Part shown: positions 1-7,954 of the stretch, piece by piece
How positions within the stretch are numbered: the first letter of the stretch is position 1
How the letters are laid out: each line of letters starts with the position of its first letter
Assembly (NCBI RefSeq): GCF_003595215.1
Contig: NZ_QYZP01000002.1
Span: forward strand, 434,001 to 498,000
Direction of reading: 5' to 3'
Length of the DNA: 64,000 nt
From: Nesterenkonia natronophila
GTDB lineage: Bacteria > Actinomycetota > Actinomycetes > Actinomycetales > Micrococcaceae
Program-made: the position numbers and the translations under genes
The notes under the pieces: model-generated
Database searches by the model: none
What the model saw: only the letters and a program-made list of their open reading frames with translations
What the model was told of the DNA's origin: nothing

Positions 1-136
1 GGCGGAGCCCTTCCGTGTCTGCTCGCCGTCGTGCGAGCCTGCCTCCACTGTCGTCCGCTGTGACAGGGAGTTGTAGGGCCATAGGTCCCGTCCGTGTGAC
101 GCTCTCGTGGTCATCGACTATGGAGACCCGTGTCAT
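1..136 (-). CDS. Response regulator, N-terminal part (runs off left edge)
   Basis: The reading frame starts with ATG at 136-134, overlapping the TGA of the upstream histidine kinase (ATGA), the usual arrangement for a kinase/response-regulator pair. The first residues, MTRVSIVDDHESV, are the beta-1 strand and acidic pocket (VDDHE) of a receiver domain as in NarL/LuxR-family regulators. The following stretch (TRTGPMALQLPV, then DDSGGRLARRRAD) is a poor match to a normal helix 1/strand 2, so the gene is either diverged or damaged. Only about 45 codons are visible; the phosphoacceptor Asp and the output domain lie outside the window. It probably acts as the partner of the adjacent GAF kinase. 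Confidence 0.6.
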   Translation of the reverse strand, partial: MTRVSIVDDHESVTRTGPMALQLPVTADDSGGRLARRRADTEGLR

Positions 137-1827
137 GAGAGCTCTGAGGAGGGGACGGGGGCATGCCACTGGGCTCTGGTGCCCCCTGAGTTGCGAGGAG
201 TCAGTTGAAATTCTCCACCGCGAGCCCGAGCCCTGGCGCTGAGGTTGTTGGTGCCGCTGCTGCGGGATGAGCCGGAGGAGGGGCCTATCCCGTTGTCCTC
301 GACGATGATGGTGAGGTGGGTGTCTGAGGCGTTGATTTCTACCGAGACCGCATCTGCGTGGGCATGGCGTGCGACATTGGTCAGTGCCTCACGCACCACA
401 GCGATGGCGTCATCAGCCAAAGAGTCCTCCAGGATCAGGTCCACAGGTCCGGCGAAGCTCATGCGGGGGATGGTGGAAAGCCTTGGAGCCAATTCAGACA
501 TCACGTCCAAGAGACGGTGTCTGGCAGTCCGAGATGTTGCGTGGGTCTGCAGTGCGAAGATGGCGGTGCGAATGTCAGCGATCGCCGCATCGATCTCCGC
601 GACGTGTGCTTCAAGGCAAGCTGCGTGGTTCGAATCAGCCGAAGCCAGAGTTTGCAGCCCCAGCCCGGTGCCGAATAGTCGTTGGATGGCATGATCGTGC
701 AGATCCCGAGCGATGCGGGCCCTCTCCTCGACTAGTTCGAGCCGCTGCCGATCAGCCCGGGACCAGGCAAGGGCTACGGCAAGACCAGCCTGAGAGGCGA
801 AGTCTGAGAGCAGTTCAAGCTCGCTCGAGGTAAATGGTGACTCATTTGCGGTCCGGGTGGCACACAGCGCGGCCACTCGGTCTCCGGAGACCACAAGCGG
901 CACAGCGATCATGGAGGCGCTAGGGATATCACCCATGAATGGAACCGGTTCGTCTCCGTCCGTGGGGGCTATTCCCGGTTCGCCACTCATGGCACGCGAA
1001 AGGACACAATCTATCCACGGCACGGAGGTGCCTTCAATCAGCGAGGCGCCCTCACCTCGCGCGGAGTCGACGTGAAGCTCCTTGCCTACAGCTTCAGAGA
1101 CCACGACGCTGACTAGCTCTGCACGGGTCAGAGCAGCAACACTTTCAGTGAGCACGCCGAGGGCGTCAGTACTGGGAGAGGCCAGGAGGGCTGAGGTCAC
1201 CTCACTCAATGCGCCACTGAGCTGCTGGGCGCGCCGAGCCTCACCATAGTGGCGTGCGTTATTAATCGCAGTGGCCGCTGTTGCCGCGAGGGCGGTGACT
1301 AGCTCCTCGTCCTCTGCGGTGAAGGGGCCCCCGGCGCGATTCGTGAGATAGAGGTTCCCGAAAGTTTCCCCTCGAATCTTGATCGGTACACCTAGGAAGG
1401 AGTCCATGGGCGGGTGGTGTTCGGGAAAGCCGACTGCTCGAGGATCCTTAGTGAGGTCTTTCAAGCGGATCGGGCGGGAGGAATCGTTGACGGCACCAAG
1501 GATCCCGTGTCCTTCGGGAAGGTGACCGACCCGATCGACGAGCTCTTCTGAGACCCCGACGTGAATGAATTGCTCCAGCCACCCATCTAGGGAAAGAACA
1601 CCAAGCGCTCCGTACTGTGCATCCACCAGAGTCACTATGTATTCCACAACCTGATGGAGAACGCGTGTCAGGTCCAGCTCACTCGTGACGAGCTGACATT
1701 CTTCGAACAAGCTTTGCAGCCCCGGTTGAGCAGCCAACAACCGGCGATCTGGAGCGACGACCTGCTGAGATGAGCTATGGAGTCTAACGTCCCTCGTGGT
1801 TTTATAAAACGAATTGTCTACGCGCAT
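133..1827 (-). CDS. GAF-domain sensor histidine kinase, DevS/DosT-like
   Basis: A soluble two-component sensor of about 564 residues. Two GAF domains (roughly residues 40-190 and 210-360) precede a HisKA_3 dimerisation domain with the phosphoacceptor His377 in ARDLHDHAIQ, and an HATPase domain with the N box (REALTNVARHA) and G box (VEDNGIGP). GAF1 carries the segment GFPEHHPPMDSFLGVP, very like the mycobacterial DevS/DosT haem-binding GAF domain; haem binding is inferred, not shown. The start at 1827 is preferred over an in-frame ATG at 1869 because GGGGAG lies just upstream. Its stop overlaps the response regulator start. With the neighbouring stress protein and PNPOx gene it resembles a DosR-type hypoxia/redox module. 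Confidence 0.9.
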   Translation of the reverse strand: MRVDNSFYKTTRDVRLHSSSQQVVAPDRRLLAAQPGLQSLFEECQLVTSELDLTRVLHQVVEYIVTLVDAQYGALGVLSLDGWLEQFIHVGVSEELVDRVGHLPEGHGILGAVNDSSRPIRLKDLTKDPRAVGFPEHHPPMDSFLGVPIKIRGETFGNLYLTNRAGGPFTAEDEELVTALAATAATAINNARHYGEARRAQQLSGALSEVTSALLASPSTDALGVLTESVAALTRAELVSVVVSEAVGKELHVDSARGEGASLIEGTSVPWIDCVLSRAMSGEPGIAPTDGDEPVPFMGDIPSASMIAVPLVVSGDRVAALCATRTANESPFTSSELELLSDFASQAGLAVALAWSRADRQRLELVEERARIARDLHDHAIQRLFGTGLGLQTLASADSNHAACLEAHVAEIDAAIADIRTAIFALQTHATSRTARHRLLDVMSELAPRLSTIPRMSFAGPVDLILEDSLADDAIAVVREALTNVARHAHADAVSVEINASDTHLTIIVEDNGIGPSSGSSRSSGTNNLSARARARGGEFQLTPRNSGGTRAQWHAPVPSSELS

Positions 1828-2013
1828 TTTACTCCCCTGTGACGTGAAGTAAGTATACGGTGTGTGCAAGAGTATCGAAACAGGGTACGAAATATTACCG
1901 ATTCGTGTGATGTAACTATGCCACGTGGGATGACTGTAGCGAGCGTTACTCCTCGGTGGGACTGTGGGACTGTTTAGACGTCAGCCTCACCTCCATCAAC
2001 TAGAGCCTTACTA

Positions 2014-2027
2014 GGGCCCTTAGACCC
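2014..2027. promoter_or_regulatory. Possible DosR-type operator upstream of the universal stress gene
   Basis: GGGCCCTTAGACCC matches 11 of 14 positions of the core of the mycobacterial DosR box (GGGACTTTAGTCCC) and is an imperfect inverted repeat. It ends 35 bases before the universal stress protein start, and a DevS-like kinase gene lies divergently upstream. A nearby repeat GTGGGACT/GTGGGACT (about 1955-1972) may be a second half-site. Binding is only inferred. Confidence 0.35.
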
Positions 2028-2062
2028 TACTTCGGCCGGCGCAGTGGGCATACGCTCGACCT

Positions 2063-3109
2063 ATGAGTCCTACGCATGATGTGAGTGCGGACCAAGGTCG
2101 CGACGTTGTGGTCGGAATGGACGGTTCAGCGCAAAGCGAGCGTGCGTTCTTGGCAGGTTTGAAGATCGCAAGGAGTCGTGACTTACCGTTGCGGCTTGTC
2201 GGAGCGTTCCCGCGGCTGGTGATGACTGACTCGTACTACGTCACGATGATGGACGACTACCTCGACGCGGCGGTAGAGGAGACCCAGCGGATGCTGAGTG
2301 GATATGTTTCACAGGCAGAGGGCTCTGGCGTGAAAGTCACCACCCGCACCATAATGGGGGACCCTGGGCAGACCTTGGTCGAGGAGAGCAGAACGGCTGC
2401 AGTCGCGGTGGTGGGCAAGCGTGGGCGGAACCGTTTTTCTGGCCGTTTCCTTGGCAGCGTTTCTTCCAAGCTTGCCGCATACGGGCATTGCCCCACTGTG
2501 GTTATCCCGGAGAAGTGGGAGAGCGAGTCGACAGAGAACCTGCTTGCGCAGCCGCAAGATCTCGCCCACGGCGATGCCGCCATGAGTGAGCCGCTCTCCC
2601 AAGTCGAGGAATCGGCCCCTCGAGCACATGGCCGCCGAGATTTCGCCAACGTCGCCCCCGAACTCAACTTCGACTCGGAAGTCGTTGTAGGAGTCGACGT
2701 CAGCGACCATGCCAGCGACGTGGTCAGACTAGCGGCAGAGGCCGCTGCAATGCTCGATAGCCCTCTCGCCCTCGTATCGGCTGCGCCACTGAATGCAGAC
2801 AATCGTTGGTTTGCCAATACAGTTGAGCACAATCTTGAGCTCCCAAATCTCCGCCGCCCGTATACCGACCAACTGCAGAGCTCAGCCGAACACATTTCTG
2901 AGATGTTCCCTAACATCACTGTTCGGTGGCAGTTCTTTGACGGCTCGCCAGCCGGGGTGCTGTCGGAAGCTTCGAGGACAGCAGCGCTCGTCGCGGTCGG
3001 AACACGCGGGCACGGTGGATTCGCCGGTCTCGTGCTGGGCTCAGTCAGCCAGGCAGTTCTCACTCGCGCAGTGTGTCCTGTGCTGGTAGTGCCAACTCAC
3101 AAGAGCTAA
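2063..3109 (+). CDS. Universal stress protein, tandem UspA domains
   Basis: A cytoplasmic protein of 348 residues with two UspA domains (about 12-150 and 210-345). Each ends in the ATP-binding signature G-2X-G-9X-G-S: GKRG...LGSVS in the first domain and GTRG...LGSVS in the second. Two-domain UspA proteins of this size are typical of actinobacteria, where several belong to the DosR dormancy regulon and some bind ATP or cAMP. The gene is divergent from the GAF kinase, and a DosR-like palindrome sits upstream. Its exact role cannot be told from sequence; a part in the hypoxia or stationary-phase response is inferred from context. Confidence 0.88.
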   Translation: MSPTHDVSADQGRDVVVGMDGSAQSERAFLAGLKIARSRDLPLRLVGAFPRLVMTDSYYVTMMDDYLDAAVEETQRMLSGYVSQAEGSGVKVTTRTIMGDPGQTLVEESRTAAVAVVGKRGRNRFSGRFLGSVSSKLAAYGHCPTVVIPEKWESESTENLLAQPQDLAHGDAAMSEPLSQVEESAPRAHGRRDFANVAPELNFDSEVVVGVDVSDHASDVVRLAAEAAAMLDSPLALVSAAPLNADNRWFANTVEHNLELPNLRRPYTDQLQSSAEHISEMFPNITVRWQFFDGSPAGVLSEASRTAALVAVGTRGHGGFAGLVLGSVSQAVLTRAVCPVLVVPTHKS

Positions 3110-3241
3110 GAGGAGACAGACAATTCCGACACTGTTGAACTCGACCTCGCCTCCAGTTGCACCATGCTGGCGGCTGCGACGTTGAATGCACCCCCAAACT
3201 GCCCACTTGTATCGCGGATAACAGACCAGGAGATGCTAGCG

Positions 3242-3697
3242 ATGAATCAATACGGGGAAAGTCATTCGGTAAGTGTCCTGGACACTGAAGAGATCTGGAG
3301 GTTGCTGGGGAAGAACAGTTTCGGACGCCTGGTACTAGTGGTGGATCGCAGAGTGGATATATTTCCCATTAATTATGCCAGCTCACCAGACCGAGCAATC
3401 ATTTTCCAAACAGCTTCAGGCACAAAGTTGGCTGAACTAACGGTCAATGAAAAGGTGCTCTTTGAGGTGGATGACATCTCTTCTAACCAGGCATGGTCAG
3501 TCATGGTCCGCGGTCATGCGCAATGGTTGCAGAAGTCTGCAGAAATCCAGGAGGCGGAGGACCTGAAATTACGTCCCTGGGTGCCAACGCTCAAGGATCA
3601 CTATGTGCGGATCATACCCACCGAAATCAGCGGACGACGCTTCCAATTTGCTGCGGATTCCAGCGGAGACCTGGGAGAAGGCTCCAGGTCGGGCTAA
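3242..3697 (+). CDS. Pyridoxamine 5'-phosphate oxidase-fold (PNPOx-like) flavin/F420-type protein
   Basis: A small split-barrel protein of 151 residues. The N-terminal segment (EEIWRLLGKNSFGRLVLVVD, then DIFPINYASSP and IIFQTASGTKLAEL) is the typical start of the PNPOx-like group that binds FMN, F420 or haem; substrate is unknown. The start at 3242 is chosen because AGGAG at 3228-3232 is 9 bases upstream; two upstream in-frame ATGs (3164, 3233) are less well placed. It follows the universal stress gene in the same direction, and members of this family are part of the mycobacterial DosR regulon, which fits the neighbouring kinase. The gene ends about 85 bases before a strong terminator. Confidence 0.8.
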   Translation: MNQYGESHSVSVLDTEEIWRLLGKNSFGRLVLVVDRRVDIFPINYASSPDRAIIFQTASGTKLAELTVNEKVLFEVDDISSNQAWSVMVRGHAQWLQKSAEIQEAEDLKLRPWVPTLKDHYVRIIPTEISGRRFQFAADSSGDLGEGSRSG

Positions 3698-3780
3698 GTG
3701 ACCCCCGGGCATCAAGGCCGTGCCGAGCCAGTGAGGCTTGTGTAACGGGCCTACAAGGTCGGGCATCACCTGCATAACGC

Positions 3781-3830
3781 ATGGTGCCCCCGGAGGGAGT
3801 CTTCTTGAAGCATTCCGCCGGGGGCACCAT
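3781..3830. terminator. Bidirectional terminator hairpin
   Basis: A perfect 13-bp inverted repeat (ATGGTGCCCCCGG at 3781-3793, CCGGGGGCACCAT at 3818-3830) followed by GGTTTTGTTT. It lies between two converging genes (PNPOx-like on the plus strand, ectD on the minus strand), so it can serve both. Confidence 0.8.
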
Positions 3831-3875
3831 GGTTTTGTTTATTCATCAGGTGGCCGGGCAGCCACGTCAGAGTCT

Positions 3876-4778
3876 TTAGCCTGCAGGTGTGAAGTCAGTG
3901 CTGCCTGCGAACTCAGGTCGTGGACCCGGGGCGGAGAAGGGTTCCACGAGGGTGTTCTCCACGGAGTTGTAGACGATGAACACGTTGGATCGTGAGTACG
4001 GGGTGACGTTTCCATTGGATGCGTGCATGCAGTTGGAATCGAACATGACCGCCCCACCGGCAGGGCCTTCCAAGACATCGACTCCGTACTGATCGGCGAA
4101 ATCAGTCAGGGTGTACTTGTCTGGTGTTCCCGCCCCTTGCATCACCAAGGATTTCTGATAGTTATCCTCTGGAGTGCCGCCAGCACAGCTGATGTACTTC
4201 TTATGAGAGCCGGGCATGATCATCAGGGGCCCATTGAATGAATAGTTATCAGTCAATGAGATAGAGATGCTCACAGCCCGGGGTGCGGGCATTCCGTCCT
4301 CTGCGTGCCACGTCTCAAAGTCCGAATGCCACCAGAAATCCTTACCTACGAAACCAGGTTTGTAGTTGATGCGGCTCTGATGGATGTAGACTCTTGAGCC
4401 CAACAGCTGTTCAGCACGTTTTACTACTCGGGGATCGTTAGCAATCTTTTTGAAGATCTCATTCGTGCGGTGGATATCGAAGATCGAGCGCACTTCGTCA
4501 GACTTTGCTTCAACGATGGTCGCTTCATCTGCCTTGACCTGGGGATCGTTGGCCAGTCGATGAAGCTCGTTTCGAAACAGCTGAAGCTCTTCCTCAGAGA
4601 TTAATCGGTCAATCGTCAGGTATCCCGTGTCCTCGTAGTGCTGGAGCGTGCTCCTATCCAGAGGGCCCTCAGTGTTCCAGCCATGGACTACTGGGTCATG
4701 GCGATCCGTCACGGTGGTTTGGTCACCCGTACGAGTCGGGTATTGGTCACGAACGGTGGTTTCTATACTCGAAGTCAT
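3876..4778 (-). CDS. ectD: Ectoine hydroxylase (2-oxoglutarate/Fe(II) dioxygenase)
   Basis: Converts ectoine to 5-hydroxyectoine using O2, 2-oxoglutarate and Fe(II) in the cytoplasm. The 300-residue protein has the family length and the EctD signature FWWHSDFETWHAEDGMP. The predicted iron ligands are His151, Asp153 and His252 (in MHASNGN). The 2-oxoglutarate-binding Arg lies in YSRSNVF. No ectABC genes are adjacent, so substrate must come from a distant locus or from uptake. The start is supported by TTAGGAA upstream. An unusual 15-bp-stem hairpin lies directly upstream of the ribosome-binding region, which may regulate it. Confidence 0.95.
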   Translation of the reverse strand: MTSSIETTVRDQYPTRTGDQTTVTDRHDPVVHGWNTEGPLDRSTLQHYEDTGYLTIDRLISEEELQLFRNELHRLANDPQVKADEATIVEAKSDEVRSIFDIHRTNEIFKKIANDPRVVKRAEQLLGSRVYIHQSRINYKPGFVGKDFWWHSDFETWHAEDGMPAPRAVSISISLTDNYSFNGPLMIMPGSHKKYISCAGGTPEDNYQKSLVMQGAGTPDKYTLTDFADQYGVDVLEGPAGGAVMFDSNCMHASNGNVTPYSRSNVFIVYNSVENTLVEPFSAPGPRPEFAGSTDFTPAG

Positions 4779-4798
4779 AGTATTCCTAACAGGTTAGC

Positions 4799-4837
4799 GT
4801 CTCGCTTGACCAGACGCCTTTGCTGGTCAGGCGAGAC
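4799..4837. promoter_or_regulatory. Long hairpin in the ectD leader
   Basis: GTCTCGCTTGACCAG (4799-4813) and CTGGTCAGGCGAGAC (4823-4837) form a 15-bp stem with one wobble pair and a 9-base loop. It ends 20 bases before the ectD start (read on the minus strand) and is followed by a small palindrome, CTAAC-AG-GTTAG (4786-4797), that overlaps the spacer to the ribosome-binding site. It could be an attenuator, an mRNA stabiliser or a protein site; there is no T-run on the ectD side. Confidence 0.45.
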
Positions 4838-5116
4838 TTTCATCATGTCTCGTCGTTCAGCGGGACCTCGCCAGTGATTTTGCTGGCGGTCGCTGCGGAA
4901 CTCAGCACTTGAGGTCTACTCGTGCCTCTTGCCGGACCGACGCTTGGGCTCCTGCGTGTTCTGCGTCAGCGAAGAACGCTCGGTGCTCCGTGCGCCGCTC
5001 TGCGGGTGCAGGTAGCCGGGCAAGAAACTCTTACTGGACCGGTTCCTTTCCTGCAATTCTGCGGTTGTGCACCCCTCTTAGCCAGCCGATACGGCTCAGC
5101 CAAGAATTCGTGCTGA

Positions 5117-5150
5117 TTACAGTGTAAACACAGACCGAACTACACTGTAA
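5117..5150. promoter_or_regulatory. Inverted repeat, likely TetR operator
   Basis: TTACAGTGTA (5117-5126) and TACACTGTAA (5141-5150) are perfect reverse complements separated by 14 bases, 50 bases before the TetR-family start. Each arm is itself part of TACAGTGTAAAC / TACACTGTAAAC, so two regulator dimers could bind. Autoregulation of the adjacent TetR gene is the natural reading. Confidence 0.65.
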
Positions 5151-5199
5151 ACTTGAGGCGATCTTGTTCGCCAGTTGGATGTCCGTTAGGGGAGCGCAG

Positions 5200-5883
5200 A
5201 TGGTCCGCACACATCTAAACCGCGAACGAATAGCGCAAGCTGCGCTGGACTTCATCGATGAGCACGGCTCAGTTTCGCTGAGTATGCGTAAGCTCGGCAC
5301 TTATCTCGGCGTTGAGGCGATGGCGATCTATCGCCATGTCGAAGGTCGAGAAGCCTTGCTCGATTGCGTATTGCAGCGGTTGATGTCAGGGGTGGTGGAT
5401 GGTCTCGATGAGGCTCTAGGGCAAAGCTGGCAGGGGTACTTGCAAGATATTGCCCACCGAATTCGTGACGTGGCGATTCGGCACCCCAAGGCTTTCCCGT
5501 TGGTCGTCACTCAACACCCTGCAGCTCCGTGGATCCGCCCTCCGATACGCGACCTGGACTTGATCGAGCATCTACTGCGCACCTTACGTGAGTACGGCCT
5601 GCCCGACGATATGGTCGTTGATGTATACCAATCCTTTAGCAGCTTCCTGATGGGCCATCTGCTGTTAGAGGCCATGCATGCTGGAGCTGACCCTACGGCT
5701 CCTGCAACGGCCATCCGGGAAGAGGAAGCACCCGCGCCCGCTCCATTTGGCCGGATCAACCTCGATACTCACCCCACCGTGCAGGAACTCAGCGGACTGC
5801 TGCAACGTAACACCAGCGAAGAGCAGTTTGAGATCGGCCTGGAGGCCATGATCGACCGCATCGAGGCCAACCTCCGCTCGTAA
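5200..5883 (+). CDS. TetR/AcrR-family transcriptional regulator
   Basis: A repressor of about 227 residues from the ATG at 5200; an upstream ATG at 5164 is possible. The N-terminal helix-turn-helix is clear (RIAQAALDFIDEHGSVSLSM, LGVEAMAIYRHVEGREALLD), and the C-terminal part resembles the TetR_C ligand-binding domain. The ligand is unknown. The nearest candidate targets are itself, through the inverted repeat at 5117-5150, the FUSC-type membrane protein that ends just downstream on the opposite strand, and ectD. The FUSC protein could be a ligand-controlled efflux component, but this is inference from proximity alone. Confidence 0.88.
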   Translation: MVRTHLNRERIAQAALDFIDEHGSVSLSMRKLGTYLGVEAMAIYRHVEGREALLDCVLQRLMSGVVDGLDEALGQSWQGYLQDIAHRIRDVAIRHPKAFPLVVTQHPAAPWIRPPIRDLDLIEHLLRTLREYGLPDDMVVDVYQSFSSFLMGHLLLEAMHAGADPTAPATAIREEEAPAPAPFGRINLDTHPTVQELSGLLQRNTSEEQFEIGLEAMIDRIEANLRS

Positions 5884-5998
5884 GAATTGCCAACAAGACT
5901 TTAGGGTGCGGACACGAAGGTCAGTAATCCGAGCATCTTCTAACGTTTGCGCATCTGCATCGAGATAATGGTCATTATGACGGCCTCACCCCCGGTCT

Positions 5999-7267
5999 CT
6001 AATGAGACACCTTCGGGTTCTCAGCCAGTCCCTCCCGGGCCTTACGGGCCGAGGCGACGTCGTCGACCACTAGGACCATGTGGCGCAGGCTAGCTACGAG
6101 GGAGCCGTATGTGGGCCACGCCTCCTTTGGGAGCCTATTGTCTGCAGCCATAGCTGTGGAAAGGGAAGTCAGGTCTTCGTGCAGGGGAGCGACTTGTTTG
6201 TCCGGGTCTGCGATCGAACGCCCGACGTCTCCGACGATGCGGGCCCAACGCTCACGGAAACGGTCATCCCATTCCCCGTCAGAGTAGGAGGCCTCCCGCA
6301 GTGAGCGAGCCAGATGGCGCAGATGTGAAATGCCCTCGTCAGTCCGTTCTAGGATTTCTTCGTAGCTCGCTTCCTCAGACTTCCAGCCGCTCTGGTGGAG
6401 TTTGCTCCTGACATGGTGACCGCGGGGGTTGGCACGGCGAGACTCTCTGGCGAAACGAACCACTGTCCATGCCGAATTGAGCTCCTGACTCATCGATTCC
6501 GTCTCTTTGAACCATGCTTCTGCCCTGTCGGTGTCCCAAGAGTCAGAGAATTCGTGGGACATGTTGACCAGCAGGCCCCCCATGCGTTCATTGAGGCTGT
6601 CCACGTACCGCCCGGCCTGTTTGTCTCCGAGTGGGGGGACAATCAACATGTTGACGAGAACACCGGCTGCCACCCCCACGGCGACTTCAAGTATCCGGTC
6701 GTCGAGCAATGGCGCTTGCTCACCAAACCCGCTGCCGAGCACGAATATTGCGGTAGTGGCGATCGCAACTCCCTCATCCCGGATCCAGGAGATACGTGCA
6801 GCAGCCACACCAACGAGCAGAGCCAAAGCGAAGGTCCACAGGCTTACACCGAGGAAGTATCCAATGACGAAGGACAGCCCCACACCGATACTTGACGCGA
6901 TGGTGGTCTGCACACCCCGGGAGAGTGAACGGTGAACCGTTGCGTGGACCGTGAGCAACGCTGTCCACGGCGCCAGGAACGCAAGCTCAGAGTCCAGAAC
7001 GGCGGTGGAGAACCACCATGCCCCAGTTCCCGCGATCACAGTCTTGAGAATCTGCAGCACATCGGTCAGGAACTCTGGCTTTTGCATCACATTGCGGATC
7101 CAGTCGACGCCGCCGCGGAAGGAGGGCGTACGCGGGGAGCTACCGTGGATGCCTTCCTGAGGGTGTTTCACCGCATCCTGCCTGGGACTCTGGGCCACGG
7201 GTGCTCCTCTGTGGTCGTGAAATGCATTCTGTTGGGCGGTTTGCGAGCTCGGCGCCGCAGTCCACAT
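5999..7267 (-). CDS. FUSC/aromatic-acid-exporter-type membrane protein
   Basis: A membrane protein of up to 422 residues. After a hydrophilic N-terminal stretch there are several closely spaced hydrophobic segments (about residues 75-225, including SSIGVGLSFVIGYFLGVSLW and VAVGVAAGVLVNMLIVPPLG), followed by a soluble helical C-terminal half. This half-size layout fits the FUSC_2/ArAE family, whose characterised members export aromatic acids or amphipathic compounds. The start is uncertain: ATG at 7267 gives a 60-residue hydrophilic leader, while the ATG at 7087 begins next to the first helix. It converges with the TetR gene. The substrate is unknown. Confidence 0.75.
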   Translation of the reverse strand: MWTAAPSSQTAQQNAFHDHRGAPVAQSPRQDAVKHPQEGIHGSSPRTPSFRGGVDWIRNVMQKPEFLTDVLQILKTVIAGTGAWWFSTAVLDSELAFLAPWTALLTVHATVHRSLSRGVQTTIASSIGVGLSFVIGYFLGVSLWTFALALLVGVAAARISWIRDEGVAIATTAIFVLGSGFGEQAPLLDDRILEVAVGVAAGVLVNMLIVPPLGDKQAGRYVDSLNERMGGLLVNMSHEFSDSWDTDRAEAWFKETESMSQELNSAWTVVRFARESRRANPRGHHVRSKLHQSGWKSEEASYEEILERTDEGISHLRHLARSLREASYSDGEWDDRFRERWARIVGDVGRSIADPDKQVAPLHEDLTSLSTAMAADNRLPKEAWPTYGSLVASLRHMVLVVDDVASARKAREGLAENPKVSH

Positions 7268-7448
7268 CTTGGCACTGCTGGGACTGTATCGCTATCAATT
7301 GAACTCCGAGCCGCATTGAAAATGAGTAAAACTCCTCTTATGGCACGCCAGCTGTTGATTGGTTCACAACTCTGAGGGCATATCTGACCGGTACACCAAA
7401 GGCATCGCTGTGGTCGCCCACTGCCCTGATTGGGCGCACCAATGCGAA

Positions 7449-7817
7449 TCAATGATCGTTCAATGGGAGTAGGACCGAGGGCTCGAGTTCGCCGAGCATG
7501 AGTAGTGGGTTGATGTATTCGCCGTGGAGGCGGACGCCCCAGTGCAGGCAGGGGGATGCGCAGTGGTGGGTACCGTCGTTATAGGTGCTGAGTAATGCGA
7601 CGGCCTTGCCTTGTGAAACCGCGTCGCCGGGCTTGAGGTCGGACTCGACGGGTTCGAAGGAGCTGACGTATCCACCACCATGATTGATGGACAGCACCTG
7701 ACGGTCCACGACGACGCCGGAGAAGCTCACCACGCCATCTGCCGGGGAGCGGATCTGCGCGTTCGCGGGTGTGCCTAGGTCAATTCCTCTGTGTCCCCGT
7801 GACCAGGGGCACGGCCA
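7449..7817 (-). pseudogene. Truncated M23 (LytM-like) peptidase gene, copy A
   Basis: The minus-strand frame reads WPCPWSRGHRGIDLGTPANAQIRSPADGVVSF and continues to the end of the M23 domain, but is preceded by an in-frame TAG near 7817-7819 and has no start, signal segment or N-terminal half. It is a fragment of the gene found intact at 15891-16511. Bases 7534-7733 are identical to 15976-16175 over 200 bases, while sequence on both sides is clearly diverged, suggesting recent gene conversion. An ATG at 7733 could yield a 94-residue peptide, but it would lack the HxxxD metal motif, so it is called a pseudogene. Confidence 0.8.
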
Positions 7818-7954
7818 CTAGGGAGTGCTAACGCGCCGCTTGGTACCGCGCACCGGGTCGCGGGGCTGAATCTGCCATGTACGGCTCGAAGGCTACCCGA
7901 AACGAACACAAGACGTCTGGGGTCGGGCTCCATGAGGTTGCCCCGTTTCACGAC

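Larger units (their letters stand above)
4779..5199. other. Intergenic region between ectD and the TetR gene
   Basis: About 420 bases without a credible gene. It holds the ectD leader hairpin at its left end and the TetR-type inverted repeat at its right end. Between roughly 4840 and 5110 I see only short, low-quality reading frames and no recognisable element. Confidence 0.6.

Noticed and set aside
7449..7733. Functional 94-residue peptidase
   Set aside because: It lacks the HxxxD half of the metal site, the signal segment and a ribosome-binding site, and the homologous frame continues upstream only to a stop codon.
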